From: JBEIHX01 sp040381075
Lineage (GTDB): Bacteria > Pseudomonadota > Alphaproteobacteria > Caulobacterales > Aquidulcibacteraceae
Assembly: GCA_040381075.1 (NCBI GenBank)
Contig: JBEIHX010000017.1
Location: 1 to 64,000, forward strand
DNA: 64,000 bases
Direction: 5' to 3'
This document shows, piece by piece, positions 8,954-17,081 of the stretch. A program made the translations under genes and the position numbers. Each line of letters opens with the position of its first letter. Within the stretch, counting starts at the first letter, position 1. Below the pieces are notes generated by a model that saw nothing but the letters and a program-made list of their open reading frames with translations, did no database searches and was not told the origin of the DNA.

Positions 8954-10672
8954 GTGAGCGGATGCGCCGTGAAGATCCTGCTGTTCTCCAGCGATCGCGC
9001 TTTTGTCGCGACCTTCGGCGAGGCTGTGCGGGCCGTGCAGGACGACGTGCGCGGCGCTGCGGTGTCGCCAGGCGGTCTTCGACGCCGGTCATCTGGACAG
9101 TTTCTATGGTCAGCTCTCGACGATCCTGAAAAATTTCTGTCAGCGCTCGCAGAGCCAATCGGAGAATTTTCCGAAAGCCGGCTCGTCGTCCTTGATCTTG
9201 AAGGACACTCCGGCTTCGAGGCTGTCAGCCTGATCCACACAGCGGCCGCCTTTGATGAGAGTGCAGAGTTCGCCGTTGCACGCGCCTCCCGGGACACGGA
9301 GCGTCGCTTGCGTGCTGAATTCCATGATCTCCACATCACCTTCGTCTTTGACTGTCGAGAAGTCGCTGACTGGCGTCAGGCGCTGTCGACGATGGCCACA
9401 AGAAGTCGCCTGCGGCGCGATCTCCGCAGGGCTTCACAGCCGGCTTTTGCAGCACCAACCTCGGACGCGCCGGACGAGGCCCTTCGCGCCGAGGACGTGA
9501 CCGAGCAGGCCTACCAGGCAAGCCATGACAGTTTGACTCAACTGGCGAACCGGCGAACCTTCGTCGCCCGCCTGAGCGAACTTGTTACGGACACCCGAAA
9601 TAAAGGCGGCGTCATTCTGATTGATCTCGACAAATTCAAGCCGGTCAATGACAGCCTTGGGCATGAAGCGGGCGACGATCTATTGCGGCAGGTCGCGATC
9701 CGGCTTCAGAATTGCCTCGACAGCACCGACCTTGCCGCACGTTTGGGCGGCGACGAGTTCGCCGTGATCATCCGCGACATCAAATCCGCAAAGCGCAAGT
9801 CCGAACTCATTCTTTCCGAGCTCCACAAGCCGTTTACGGTTGTTGGTTCGCGCGTCAGCATCGGCGGATCGCTTGGGATTGCGGAGTTGACAGAAGGCTT
9901 GCAGCCGTCTGAGCTCATGCGTCGCGCGGATGAAGCGCTGTACGCCGCCAAGAAGGCTGGCCGCGGGCGCGCCTTGACCTTTGGCCCAGCCATGATGGCG
10001 CAAGCCCGCCGCCGTGAGGCCTTTGTGCTTGCAATCAAGACAAGGATGCTTTCAGGCGCGCCAGCGCCAATCGTTTTGCGGGATGTTCATGAGATCCATG
10101 AGGGTGCAGTGGTGGCGCGGGAGCCGCTGCTCGATTGGGCCAGCGCGGCAGATGGAGAGGTGGTAGAGGAACCGCAGCGTACGATAGAAGAAGTCGGGCT
10201 GGGCGACTCCCTTGGCGTTTGGGCGGTCCACGGGTGGGCGAAGATGACGATCGGCGTTGAGGCCCCTGTGCTTGTGCCTCTCTCATTGACCCAGTTGCGC
10301 ACCCATGCGGTGAGTGACGCACTACAAGCTGTCATTCAGTCCCTGCCGGACCCGACGCGCCTGCTGATCGCGGTCGCAGAAACTGCATTGGCGAAGGACC
10401 AGGAAACAACGTTGGGCAGGCTCGAGCGATGGCGCAGCCTTGGCGCCCGGATCTGCATCGACGAAGTCGGCGCAGGTATCGGGGATCTGGTGACACTGTC
10501 AAAACTGCGCCCCTCGGCGGTGCGCCTCTCGGCGCGGCTGTACGAGCAAGCGCTGTCAGAGCGCAGCGGACTTGCTGCGGCGATGATCTACGCAATGCAG
10601 TGCTCAGATGCCATCGTTCTCGAGCCAGCGACGCCTCAGGAACGCACGTCGCGACTGAGACGACTGGCCTAA
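8954..10672 (+). CDS. Diguanylate cyclase with pseudo-receiver N-terminus and degenerate EAL domain
   Basis: The 572-residue protein probably makes the second messenger c-di-GMP. Residues 1-150 look like a diverged receiver-type sensory domain, starting MSGCAVKILLFSSD. A GGDEF domain follows at about 190-345 with an intact catalytic motif RLGGDEFAV near residue 265. The RxxD product-inhibition site usually found just upstream is replaced by DSTD, so feedback inhibition may be lost. The C-terminal 200 residues follow the EAL fold, but the signatures are eroded: EALLRW reads REPLLDW and DDFGTG reads DEVGAG, so phosphodiesterase activity is unlikely. The start is GTG with AGAGG just upstream. 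It is divergent from the adhesin genes and near a PilZ gene, which suggests local c-di-GMP control of secretion or adhesion. Confidence 0.85.
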   Translation: MSGCAVKILLFSSDRAFVATFGEAVRAVQDDVRGAAVSPGGLRRRSSGQFLWSALDDPEKFLSALAEPIGEFSESRLVVLDLEGHSGFEAVSLIHTAAAFDESAEFAVARASRDTERRLRAEFHDLHITFVFDCREVADWRQALSTMATRSRLRRDLRRASQPAFAAPTSDAPDEALRAEDVTEQAYQASHDSLTQLANRRTFVARLSELVTDTRNKGGVILIDLDKFKPVNDSLGHEAGDDLLRQVAIRLQNCLDSTDLAARLGGDEFAVIIRDIKSAKRKSELILSELHKPFTVVGSRVSIGGSLGIAELTEGLQPSELMRRADEALYAAKKAGRGRALTFGPAMMAQARRREAFVLAIKTRMLSGAPAPIVLRDVHEIHEGAVVAREPLLDWASAADGEVVEEPQRTIEEVGLGDSLGVWAVHGWAKMTIGVEAPVLVPLSLTQLRTHAVSDALQAVIQSLPDPTRLLIAVAETALAKDQETTLGRLERWRSLGARICIDEVGAGIGDLVTLSKLRPSAVRLSARLYEQALSERSGLAAAMIYAMQCSDAIVLEPATPQERTSRLRRLA

Positions 10673-11142
10673 AGCAGACTGGCCTGACCTTGCGAACTTG
10701 ACGTCGCTAATCGGGGGGCGGCCGGAGACTGACGACCTGCGCGGCACGGCGACGCAGTGAGTCAGGGCGGCCGCTGTCTGGATGGCGAAACTGCAGACGG
10801 ATCCGTCCAGTATTTCTGACTCCGGCGCCCCGCCACTCCCACGGTCATCTTCAATCCGTCACAGCGGGAGCTCGTGGAACCGGACGCCACTGGCGGCTCC
10901 GATCCGGCCCCAGGGCCGCCCCTGTACCCCTCAACCGCGGATTGGTTCATTCTATCCGCCTCGGGCCGGCTGATCGAGAGCAGCCTTTCGCCCCCTGCGT
11001 CTTCGAGCGCCTGGGGGGGACATGCGCCTCGATCGGTCGGCTGCGTTGCACGCCCAGTGGGGAGTTGCGCCGGGTTCGCTCGAGCGCCTGTACAGGGAAT
11101 GGCGAAGCACCGCAGCGGCCCGATCTTTGAGAGGAGGCGCAC
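10673..11142 (+). other. Non-coding leader of the IS110-family element (candidate bridge-RNA region)
   Basis: There is no convincing gene in these 470 bp between the cyclase stop and the transposase start. The element's left end must lie here, but I cannot fix it. An 11-bp direct repeat TCGAGCGCCTG occurs at about 11002 and 11081. A G-run GGGGGGGAC near 11012 is inversely repeated in the C-run after the transposase (about 12416-12425). In IS110-group elements the upstream non-coding end encodes a structured bridge RNA that guides target choice. Downstream only 45 bp are available before hlyD, so the RNA, if present, should be here. Confidence 0.35.
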
Positions 11143-12440
11143 ATGGACAAAGAGCCGACCCTGTTTGTCGGCGTGGATTGGGCGAGCAAAGAACACCAGG
11201 TCTGCACCATCGGCACTGGCGAACCTCCGCAAAGGGCCTTCCCGCACGACGCGGACGGACTCGGCGCGATGGTCGCTTGGCTGCTTGATCAAGCGCCTGC
11301 CAGTGAAATCGCTATCGCGATTGAAACGCCGCACGGTCCCGTTGTTGAGGCTTTGATGGATCGCGGCGTCGCCGTCTTCGCGATCAATCCCAAGCAGCTC
11401 GACCGTTTCCGCGATCGCGTCTCGCCGGCTGGCGCCAAGGATGATCGCCGTGACGCTTTGGTGTTGGCGTCTTCGCTGAAGACCGACCGGCATTGCTTTC
11501 GTCGCCTTGAAACGCTTGATCCTTTGATCGTGGAACTGCGTGAATGGTCACGCATGACCGACGAGTTGAAGGACGAGCGCACGCGGCTCACCAATCGAAT
11601 CCGCCAGCAGCTTTGGCGCTATTTTCCGCAAGCGCTCGAACTCACCGATGATGTCGGAGCTGAACGGTTTCTCGACATCCTGGCTTTGGCGCCGACACCT
11701 TCTGTGACCGCCAAACTGACCGTGAAGAAGCTTGCGCGCATCTTAAGCGCGCACCGCATTCGCCGGCTCTCGGCGGATGATGCGTTGGCGCAGTTGCGCC
11801 GCCCCGCCTTGACCGTCGCGGCCGGCACGGCGGAAGCCGCCAGCGCGCATGTGCTGAACGTGGCCGAGCGGGTGCGTCTGGTGAACCGCCAGATCAAGGA
11901 CGCGACCCGCAGGCTTGACGCCCTGACCGCCGCCATCGCCGGGCCGGAACCTGACGAGGACGCCGCCCCGGGGCAGCCTGTGGAGCAGCATGACGCGACA
12001 ATCCTGCGCTCTTTGCCGGGAGTGGGAAGGATCGTCCTCGCCACGCTGCTCGCGGAGGCGCACCACGCCATCCAAGGGAGAGATTATCATGCTTTGCGCA
12101 CCCTGTGCGGCGTCGCCCCGGTGACCAAGCGCAGCGGCAAATCCTGTCGCGTCGAAATGCGCCAGGCCTGCTCAGGGCGGTTGCGCACCGCGGTCTATCA
12201 CTGGGCGCGGGTGGCCACACAGCACGACCCCCGAAGCCGGGCGCGCTATGGCGCGCTGCGCGCCCGCGGCCATACGCATGGGCGCGCACTGCGTGGCGTC
12301 GCCGACCGGCTCTTGGCGGTGGCCTGCGCTATGCTCGAAAGCCGAACCGCCTATGATCCCTGCCGGCAAAGCGTGGTTATAGCCACGCAAAAACCAGCTT
12401 GATCATTGGTGGGGAGTCCCCCCCCTTTCACAAGGCCCCA
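11010..12440 (+). mobile_element. IS110-family insertion sequence (ends approximate)
   Basis: The element is defined by its single DEDD transposase and flanking non-coding ends. No target duplication is expected for this family. The right end must lie within 12403-12447, because the hlyD stop codon is at 12448. The left end is somewhere in 10673-11040. A perfect 6-bp stem (GCGTGG/CCACGC) sits at the very end of the transposase gene (12371-12388). The insertion separates the cyclase gene from hlyD without breaking either one visibly. Confidence 0.6.
11143..12402 (+). CDS. IS110-family transposase (DEDD recombinase)
   Basis: The 419-residue recombinase moves the element by an RNA-guided, RuvC-like DEDD plus serine mechanism known for this family. 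The N-terminal RuvC-like domain shows FVGVDWASKEH (first Asp, about residue 11), AIETPHG (Glu, about 64) and GAKDDRRDA (Asp pair, about 104). A coiled-coil middle follows. The C-terminal transposase domain contains LRSLPGVG (helix-hairpin-helix-like) and the motif ACSGRLRTAVYHWA near 342, which carries the expected catalytic Ser. A strong ribosome-binding site GAGAGGAGG lies 5-8 nt before the ATG. The length is normal for the family and no frameshift is seen, so it may be active. Confidence 0.92.
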   Translation: MDKEPTLFVGVDWASKEHQVCTIGTGEPPQRAFPHDADGLGAMVAWLLDQAPASEIAIAIETPHGPVVEALMDRGVAVFAINPKQLDRFRDRVSPAGAKDDRRDALVLASSLKTDRHCFRRLETLDPLIVELREWSRMTDELKDERTRLTNRIRQQLWRYFPQALELTDDVGAERFLDILALAPTPSVTAKLTVKKLARILSAHRIRRLSADDALAQLRRPALTVAAGTAEAASAHVLNVAERVRLVNRQIKDATRRLDALTAAIAGPEPDEDAAPGQPVEQHDATILRSLPGVGRIVLATLLAEAHHAIQGRDYHALRTLCGVAPVTKRSGKSCRVEMRQACSGRLRTAVYHWARVATQHDPRSRARYGALRARGHTHGRALRGVADRLLAVACAMLESRTAYDPCRQSVVIATQKPA

Positions 12441-12447
12441 AGGCTGC

Positions 12448-13809
12448 CTACTCACGCAGTGCGGTCCCGGCCGCATCCTCGATCGGGGCGAGCAGGTAAT
12501 CGAGAACCGTACGCCGACCCGATTTTATATCAACGTCTGCTGTCATGCCGGGCGAAACATCGTTTTCAGGTCCGAGGGTCGATGCGTCTGCAGTCAGACG
12601 AACACGAAAATAGCTCTCGCCACGCTCATCCTGAAGCGCGTCCGGCGAGATATCCACCACGCGGGCCTCCAGGCCGCCGAAGACGCTGTAGTCGAAGGCG
12701 CTGACCTTCACGGTGGCGCTTTGCCCCGGCCAGACGTCAGCGCGATCCTTAGGACTCAGCCGCGCCTCAATGACAATTGTCGGGTCGATGGGCGTAATCT
12801 CCATGATCGGGTCGCCCCCGCGCACCACACCCCCTATGGTGCGCGCAAAAATCCGGTTTACCACGCCGTCGACCGGCGCCCGAATTTCGGTGCGTGTCTG
12901 GCGATCGGAGAAGGCCGACAGCCCCTGTTCCGCCTTTGACATCGCCAGACGAACTTCTGCCGCCTTCTGTTCTGCTTCAGCAAGGAACTTGGCGCGTATC
13001 GAACTCTTGCGCGCCTGCGCCTCGGCGGCGCGGGCGCGGGCCTGCGGGATCTCTGTCGCCACATCCGAAATCCGCGTGCGCAATTGCTGTAACGAGTTCC
13101 TCTTGTCGAGAACCTCCTGCGCAGAGATCGCATCGACGGCCAAAGCCCGCTCCATGAGGCGCAGCTGCTCGATAGTCACTTTTTCCTCGGACCGCAGGCT
13201 TTCCAGACGCGCTTCGAGAGAACTGGCCTCAAGACCTGCAGAGTGCACCTGCGCCTCAACCACCGACAGGTCCTGGCGCAGCTGCCCTACACGCGATTGA
13301 AATAGGTCTGTTTCTGCAGCGGCAATCTCCGGGGCCAGGGCAGCAAGCTTTGGATCCACCGCGAATCCCCCGTCACCGGTCGTTTCGGCCTCCAGACGGG
13401 CCAGCGTGATCTGCAATGCTGCGACTTCTGTGCGCGCATTCGAAAAATCCGCCGCCGTGAATTGATTGGCGAGCCGCATGAGGGGCTGCTCCCGCCTGAC
13501 ACGCTCGCCCTCCTTAACCAATAGTTCCGTAACGATTCCGCCTTCCAGGTGCTGAATCGTCTGGGTCCCAGCACTCGGTGCGACACGGCCATGCGCCCGC
13601 GTCACCTGGTCAAGCTTGAACAGAGCCGCCCAGGCGAGGAAGATGATCGTAGTCCAAAACACGGCGCCGAGAAGCTTGCGGCTTGGATCGAGACGAAGCC
13701 GTTCGCTCCATGCGCCCGAGCCAGACGCATCGGGGTTTGCCTGGGCTGCGGATTTGCCGCTGCCTGGCGGATCGACGCCCTTGCTTTCAGTCGTTATCGA
13801 ATTGTTCAT
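12448..13809 (-). CDS. HlyD-family periplasmic adaptor (membrane fusion protein) of a type I secretion system
   Basis: This adaptor links the ABC exporter to the outer-membrane channel. About 45 cytoplasmic residues precede one transmembrane helix (LLGAVFWTTIIFLAWAALF). A biotinyl-lipoyl half with GRVAPSAGTQTIQHLEGGIV follows, then a long alpha-helical hairpin rich in Glu, Ala and Arg. The second lipoyl half has IRAPVDGVV and GGVVRGGDPIMEI, and a beta-barrel ends in YLLAPIEDAAGTALRE, the usual C-terminus for the family. I chose the ATG at 13809 (MNNSITT). A GTG at 13851 would add 14 residues. It is divergent from the ABC gene across a 78-bp gap, so the two probably share a promoter region. 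The IS110 element lies immediately downstream. Confidence 0.93.
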   Translation of the reverse strand: MNNSITTESKGVDPPGSGKSAAQANPDASGSGAWSERLRLDPSRKLLGAVFWTTIIFLAWAALFKLDQVTRAHGRVAPSAGTQTIQHLEGGIVTELLVKEGERVRREQPLMRLANQFTAADFSNARTEVAALQITLARLEAETTGDGGFAVDPKLAALAPEIAAAETDLFQSRVGQLRQDLSVVEAQVHSAGLEASSLEARLESLRSEEKVTIEQLRLMERALAVDAISAQEVLDKRNSLQQLRTRISDVATEIPQARARAAEAQARKSSIRAKFLAEAEQKAAEVRLAMSKAEQGLSAFSDRQTRTEIRAPVDGVVNRIFARTIGGVVRGGDPIMEITPIDPTIVIEARLSPKDRADVWPGQSATVKVSAFDYSVFGGLEARVVDISPDALQDERGESYFRVRLTADASTLGPENDVSPGMTADVDIKSGRRTVLDYLLAPIEDAAGTALRE

Positions 13810-13887
13810 ACACGGTCCACGGATTAGTTTACCAAGGATTATCCGTATCACGCATAAGGGTCTGGGCGCGGTCGGAGCCTACTGAGT
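13810..13887. promoter_or_regulatory. Divergent promoter region between the adaptor and ABC exporter genes
   Basis: This 78-bp AT-richer spacer lies between two divergent secretion genes, so promoters in both directions are expected here. GGAG sits about 9 nt before the exporter ATG. No clear -35/-10 pair could be fixed by eye. Confidence 0.4.
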
Positions 13888-16179
13888 ATGCCATTTCGAA
13901 TTAACCACCTGTTGCCGAGCATGACAAAGCTGGCGCCCTGGTGGTCAAGCCTTCGTCATACCGGTTTTCGAGCGACTGCAGGTCTCGCCGCGGGCTGGGC
14001 GCAAAAGCGTCTCCAGGGCGTTCGCGACGAAACTCCCTGGAGCGCAAACCACGTCCCCGACACCGCCCGACGGCCTTTGGTTGATGTCCTCGAGCAGCTC
14101 GCCGGAAGATTTGACACCGTTGTCTCCCGCGACGGCCTGCTTGCGGCGCTTCCCCGGATCGGCGCTGACCTCGACCCACGGGCGGCGCCCATCGCGCTTG
14201 CGCGCTTCGGGCTACAGGGATCGTGGCGCAGCGCAACCCTGAAGGAGTTAGAGGCGGGCGACTTTCCGGTCTGTCTGGAACTGAACAACGGCGGCTTTGC
14301 GCTCCTGCTCGGCTTTGACCCCTCCAGCGGCTTCAGTGTCGAAAGCGAGGACGGCGAGACGGTTCGCGTGGCGGCCCACGGCCTTGCTCTCGCGTGCACC
14401 GGGCGCGTGCTCACCCTGGGTTCGGCGGATCCGGTCAATGGGGCGGTAGACGCCGATGATCGTCGCGAGATCATGAAGGGGCCGCGGCGCTGGATCCTGA
14501 TGCGTTTCCTCTCGGACCGGCGAATTCTGTCGCAGCTATTGATCGCAGGCCTGTTGCTTAACCTGTGCTCGCTCGCGATGCCTCTGTTCCAGCGGGCGAT
14601 CTACGATCGTGTTATCCCCAATCTTGCAATAGAAAGCATGTGGACGCTGTGCATTGGGATCATGATTGCTCTTGGGTTTGAGTTTGCGCTCAAGCAGGTG
14701 CGGGCGGACTTCATCGAAGCGCAGGGCTTGCGTGTGTCGCAGCAGGTCCAGACGCGGGTGATGGCCGCGATCACAGGGGCGAAGTGTGACCGGTCGCCAA
14801 AGAATACAGGTGCGGTTCTCGTCGCCCTGCGCGATATAGAGTCCATGGCGCTGATTGCACCCGCGGCGATCGTCACATTTTTCATCGACGTGCCGTTCTT
14901 CTTTGTGTTTCTGTTTCTGGTCTGGATGATTGCAGGTCCGGTGGCGCTCCCGGTCCTGGGGGGCGCTTTGCTCATCCTGGTGATCGGCGCGGGAAGCATG
15001 AAGGCGGTGGCGAGCGCAAGCGGACGCGGCGTGCAGCTCATGCGCACCCGAAGCAATCTGGTGGTCGATATCATTGACGGTCTGTCAACGATCAAAGCCA
15101 ATCAGGCAGAAGGAAAGTTCAATCGCCAGTGGAGCCTTCTGTCCGATCACATCGGCATGAACGGCCACGAAACTCGCCGCTGGACGGATGCGGCAAGCGC
15201 AGCGACCGCGTGGACTGTGCAGGGCGTCACGGTGGCGTCGATTGCAATCGGGGTTCTCCTGGTGCAGGCCGGCGACCTGACGATCGGCGCCCTCATCGCA
15301 TCAAGCCTGTTGGCGAGCCGCGCAATGGGACCCATTTCAGCGGCGATCGGGATCATTTCGCGCGCCCACCAGTCATTGTCGCAATTCAAGACGGTCGCTG
15401 AACTCCTGTCGCTGGAACCTGAGCGACATGACCCTCAATCGGCGGTGACTGTCGAACCGCGCGCTGGGGCATATGATCTGCGCGCAGTCTCGTTTACCTA
15501 CCCCGACAGCGTCGAGCCAGCGCTGAATCAGATCAGCCTGACGATCCGTCGCGGCGAGCGCATAGGCCTGATCGGGCGTTCGGGCTCAGGCAAATCCACT
15601 CTGCTTGAACTTCTGTCAGGGCTCATTGAGCCCTCTCAGGGCCGAGTCCTCGTGGACGGTCACAACATGACGCACTTCCGCGTCGACGCTCTGCGGTCGC
15701 GCATCGCCTATGCCGCCCAGGACGCCACCCTGTTCGACACCACCCTCAGGGAGAACCTGATGCTGGGGCTGTCCCAGATTGACGCGCAGGCACTGGAGCT
15801 TGCGGTGCGTCTGACCGGTGTCGACGTCATCGCACAGGCATTGCCCGACGGGTTCTCCACCAAGCTCGGACAGCGCGGTGGCCGGCTGTCGGGCGGGCAG
15901 CGTCAGGCTGTCGTCCTTGCGCGGACGCTGGCGCGTCCAAGCGACGCCCTGCTGCTCGACGAGCCGACAGCGGCGATGGATGCAGCGACGGAACAGCGCC
16001 TCATTCAGGCTCTGGAACCACTCTCCCGCGACGGTCGCACCTTCATAGTGGCCTCCCACCGGATGGACGTTCTTCGCCTCGTCGACCGCGTTATCTGGCT
16101 CGACGCTGGACGCATCGTGGCCGACAAGCCGCGCGACGAGGTCCTGGCGTTGTTCCGCTCCAAGGCGCAGTCGGCCTGA
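13888..16179 (+). CDS. Type I secretion ABC exporter with C39-peptidase-like domain (HlyB/LapB type)
   Basis: The 763-residue inner-membrane ATPase-permease exports unfolded substrates. Residues 60-185 form a C39-like domain without the catalytic Cys-His arrangement, as in HlyB-type exporters, so it should bind substrate rather than cleave a leader. The transmembrane region (about 210-490) follows. The nucleotide-binding domain carries Walker A GRSGSGKST (about 564), signature LSGGQ (about 667), Walker B ALLLDEPT (about 688) and an H-loop VASHR (about 721), all intact. GGAG precedes the ATG. The next genes encode a MotB/MotA-like pair in the same direction. With the divergent adaptor and the convergent TolC it completes a T1SS whose obvious client is the giant cadherin protein. 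Confidence 0.95.
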   Translation: MPFRINHLLPSMTKLAPWWSSLRHTGFRATAGLAAGWAQKRLQGVRDETPWSANHVPDTARRPLVDVLEQLAGRFDTVVSRDGLLAALPRIGADLDPRAAPIALARFGLQGSWRSATLKELEAGDFPVCLELNNGGFALLLGFDPSSGFSVESEDGETVRVAAHGLALACTGRVLTLGSADPVNGAVDADDRREIMKGPRRWILMRFLSDRRILSQLLIAGLLLNLCSLAMPLFQRAIYDRVIPNLAIESMWTLCIGIMIALGFEFALKQVRADFIEAQGLRVSQQVQTRVMAAITGAKCDRSPKNTGAVLVALRDIESMALIAPAAIVTFFIDVPFFFVFLFLVWMIAGPVALPVLGGALLILVIGAGSMKAVASASGRGVQLMRTRSNLVVDIIDGLSTIKANQAEGKFNRQWSLLSDHIGMNGHETRRWTDAASAATAWTVQGVTVASIAIGVLLVQAGDLTIGALIASSLLASRAMGPISAAIGIISRAHQSLSQFKTVAELLSLEPERHDPQSAVTVEPRAGAYDLRAVSFTYPDSVEPALNQISLTIRRGERIGLIGRSGSGKSTLLELLSGLIEPSQGRVLVDGHNMTHFRVDALRSRIAYAAQDATLFDTTLRENLMLGLSQIDAQALELAVRLTGVDVIAQALPDGFSTKLGQRGGRLSGGQRQAVVLARTLARPSDALLLDEPTAAMDAATEQRLIQALEPLSRDGRTFIVASHRMDVLRLVDRVIWLDAGRIVADKPRDEVLALFRSKAQSA

Positions 16180-16352
16180 CCTGCAGAACATGAACGGCCT
16201 GGCGCGGCGTCGATCCTTACCGCGTCCCTCCGCGCTGCAGTTCGATCTCTGGCCTCCGGCAGCGCATTGCGTCCTTAAGCCAAGTGAAAGCTATTTCTGG
16301 TAAACGATCCCGGTAGAGACGGCTCGTTTCCAGAGCTGCGCGCAGTGGGTGA

Positions 16353-17060
16353 ATGGACATGGCGGGCGCTTCCGCGGATGGCGAAGTTAACCATTGGCCA
16401 GCGTTTGTCGACGTCCTGACGACCGTCATCATGGTCGTGACCTTTCTGCTCGTCATCATGAGCGCGGCAGTGATGAGCCTGTCGCAGCGCGTCGTTAAAG
16501 AGATGAAAGAACACTTCGAGCGTGAAGCTGCTCTCAAGGTTGAAGAAGTCCAAAGGCAACTTGCCCCGGCAGGGTCGCGAGCAGGCCTGACACGCCCCGG
16601 ACCAACAGCTGAAGAGCTTCTGAGCGAGAACCCTTCCGACGGCGAAGACACCCTCGTCGCGCGTTCGAGATCCGTTCCGGACTCCAAGCGCGTTGCTGTG
16701 GCTGCGCCGGCCGACGAGATCGCCAAGCCCCGAACGGGATCAAGGGTCCGCCAGTCCGACGCCCTGTTGGCTATCGACTTCGACCCGAAAGCGGTTCAGT
16801 TCACCGCCGAAGCTGAAGAGGCCGCCCAACGCATCATTCGTGACGCCAACCTGTCGCCCACAGACAAGCTTGAGGTGTGGTCAATTGCGCCCTCCGCTTC
16901 GGGCGTATCGGGGTCTGAGCGGCTGGCGTATTATCGTGCGCTCGCCACCCGGAACATTCTGATCAAGGCGGGTGTCCCACCAGAAAACATCTCAGCTCAG
17001 GTGAAGGTAACCGATGAAATCGGCGCCACCCATGTCGTCAGCGTTTTGTTGAAACCCTAG
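16353..17060 (+). CDS. MotB/TolR-like inner-membrane protein with OmpA-like periplasmic domain (SiiA-like)
   Basis: The 235-residue protein has a short cytoplasmic N-terminus, then one transmembrane helix beginning WPAFVDVLTTVIMVV. Its Asp (residue 20) occupies the position of the proton-carrying Asp of MotB and TolR. A charged, helical linker (60-130) leads to an OmpA-like region (about 135-235) with the typical ERLAYYRALATRNILIKAG helix, which in OmpA domains contacts peptidoglycan. It lies 173 bp after the ABC exporter and 21 bp before the MotA-like gene. The gene order (MotB-like, then MotA-like) and the T1SS context match siiA-siiB of Salmonella SPI-4. This is analogy of domains and order; no direct sequence relationship was tested. 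Confidence 0.8.
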   Translation: MDMAGASADGEVNHWPAFVDVLTTVIMVVTFLLVIMSAAVMSLSQRVVKEMKEHFEREAALKVEEVQRQLAPAGSRAGLTRPGPTAEELLSENPSDGEDTLVARSRSVPDSKRVAVAAPADEIAKPRTGSRVRQSDALLAIDFDPKAVQFTAEAEEAAQRIIRDANLSPTDKLEVWSIAPSASGVSGSERLAYYRALATRNILIKAGVPPENISAQVKVTDEIGATHVVSVLLKP

Positions 17061-17081
17061 CAAGCGCGACCGGACATCCCG

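Noticed and set aside
10762..11493. Minus-strand 243-codon open frame
   Set aside because: Overlaps the IS110 leader and the transposase start in antisense; treated as a shadow.
12403..12447. Rho-independent terminator after the transposase
   Set aside because: GGGGAGTCCCC can pair, but the loop is only 3 nt and a C-run rather than a T-run follows, so it is not a convincing intrinsic terminator.
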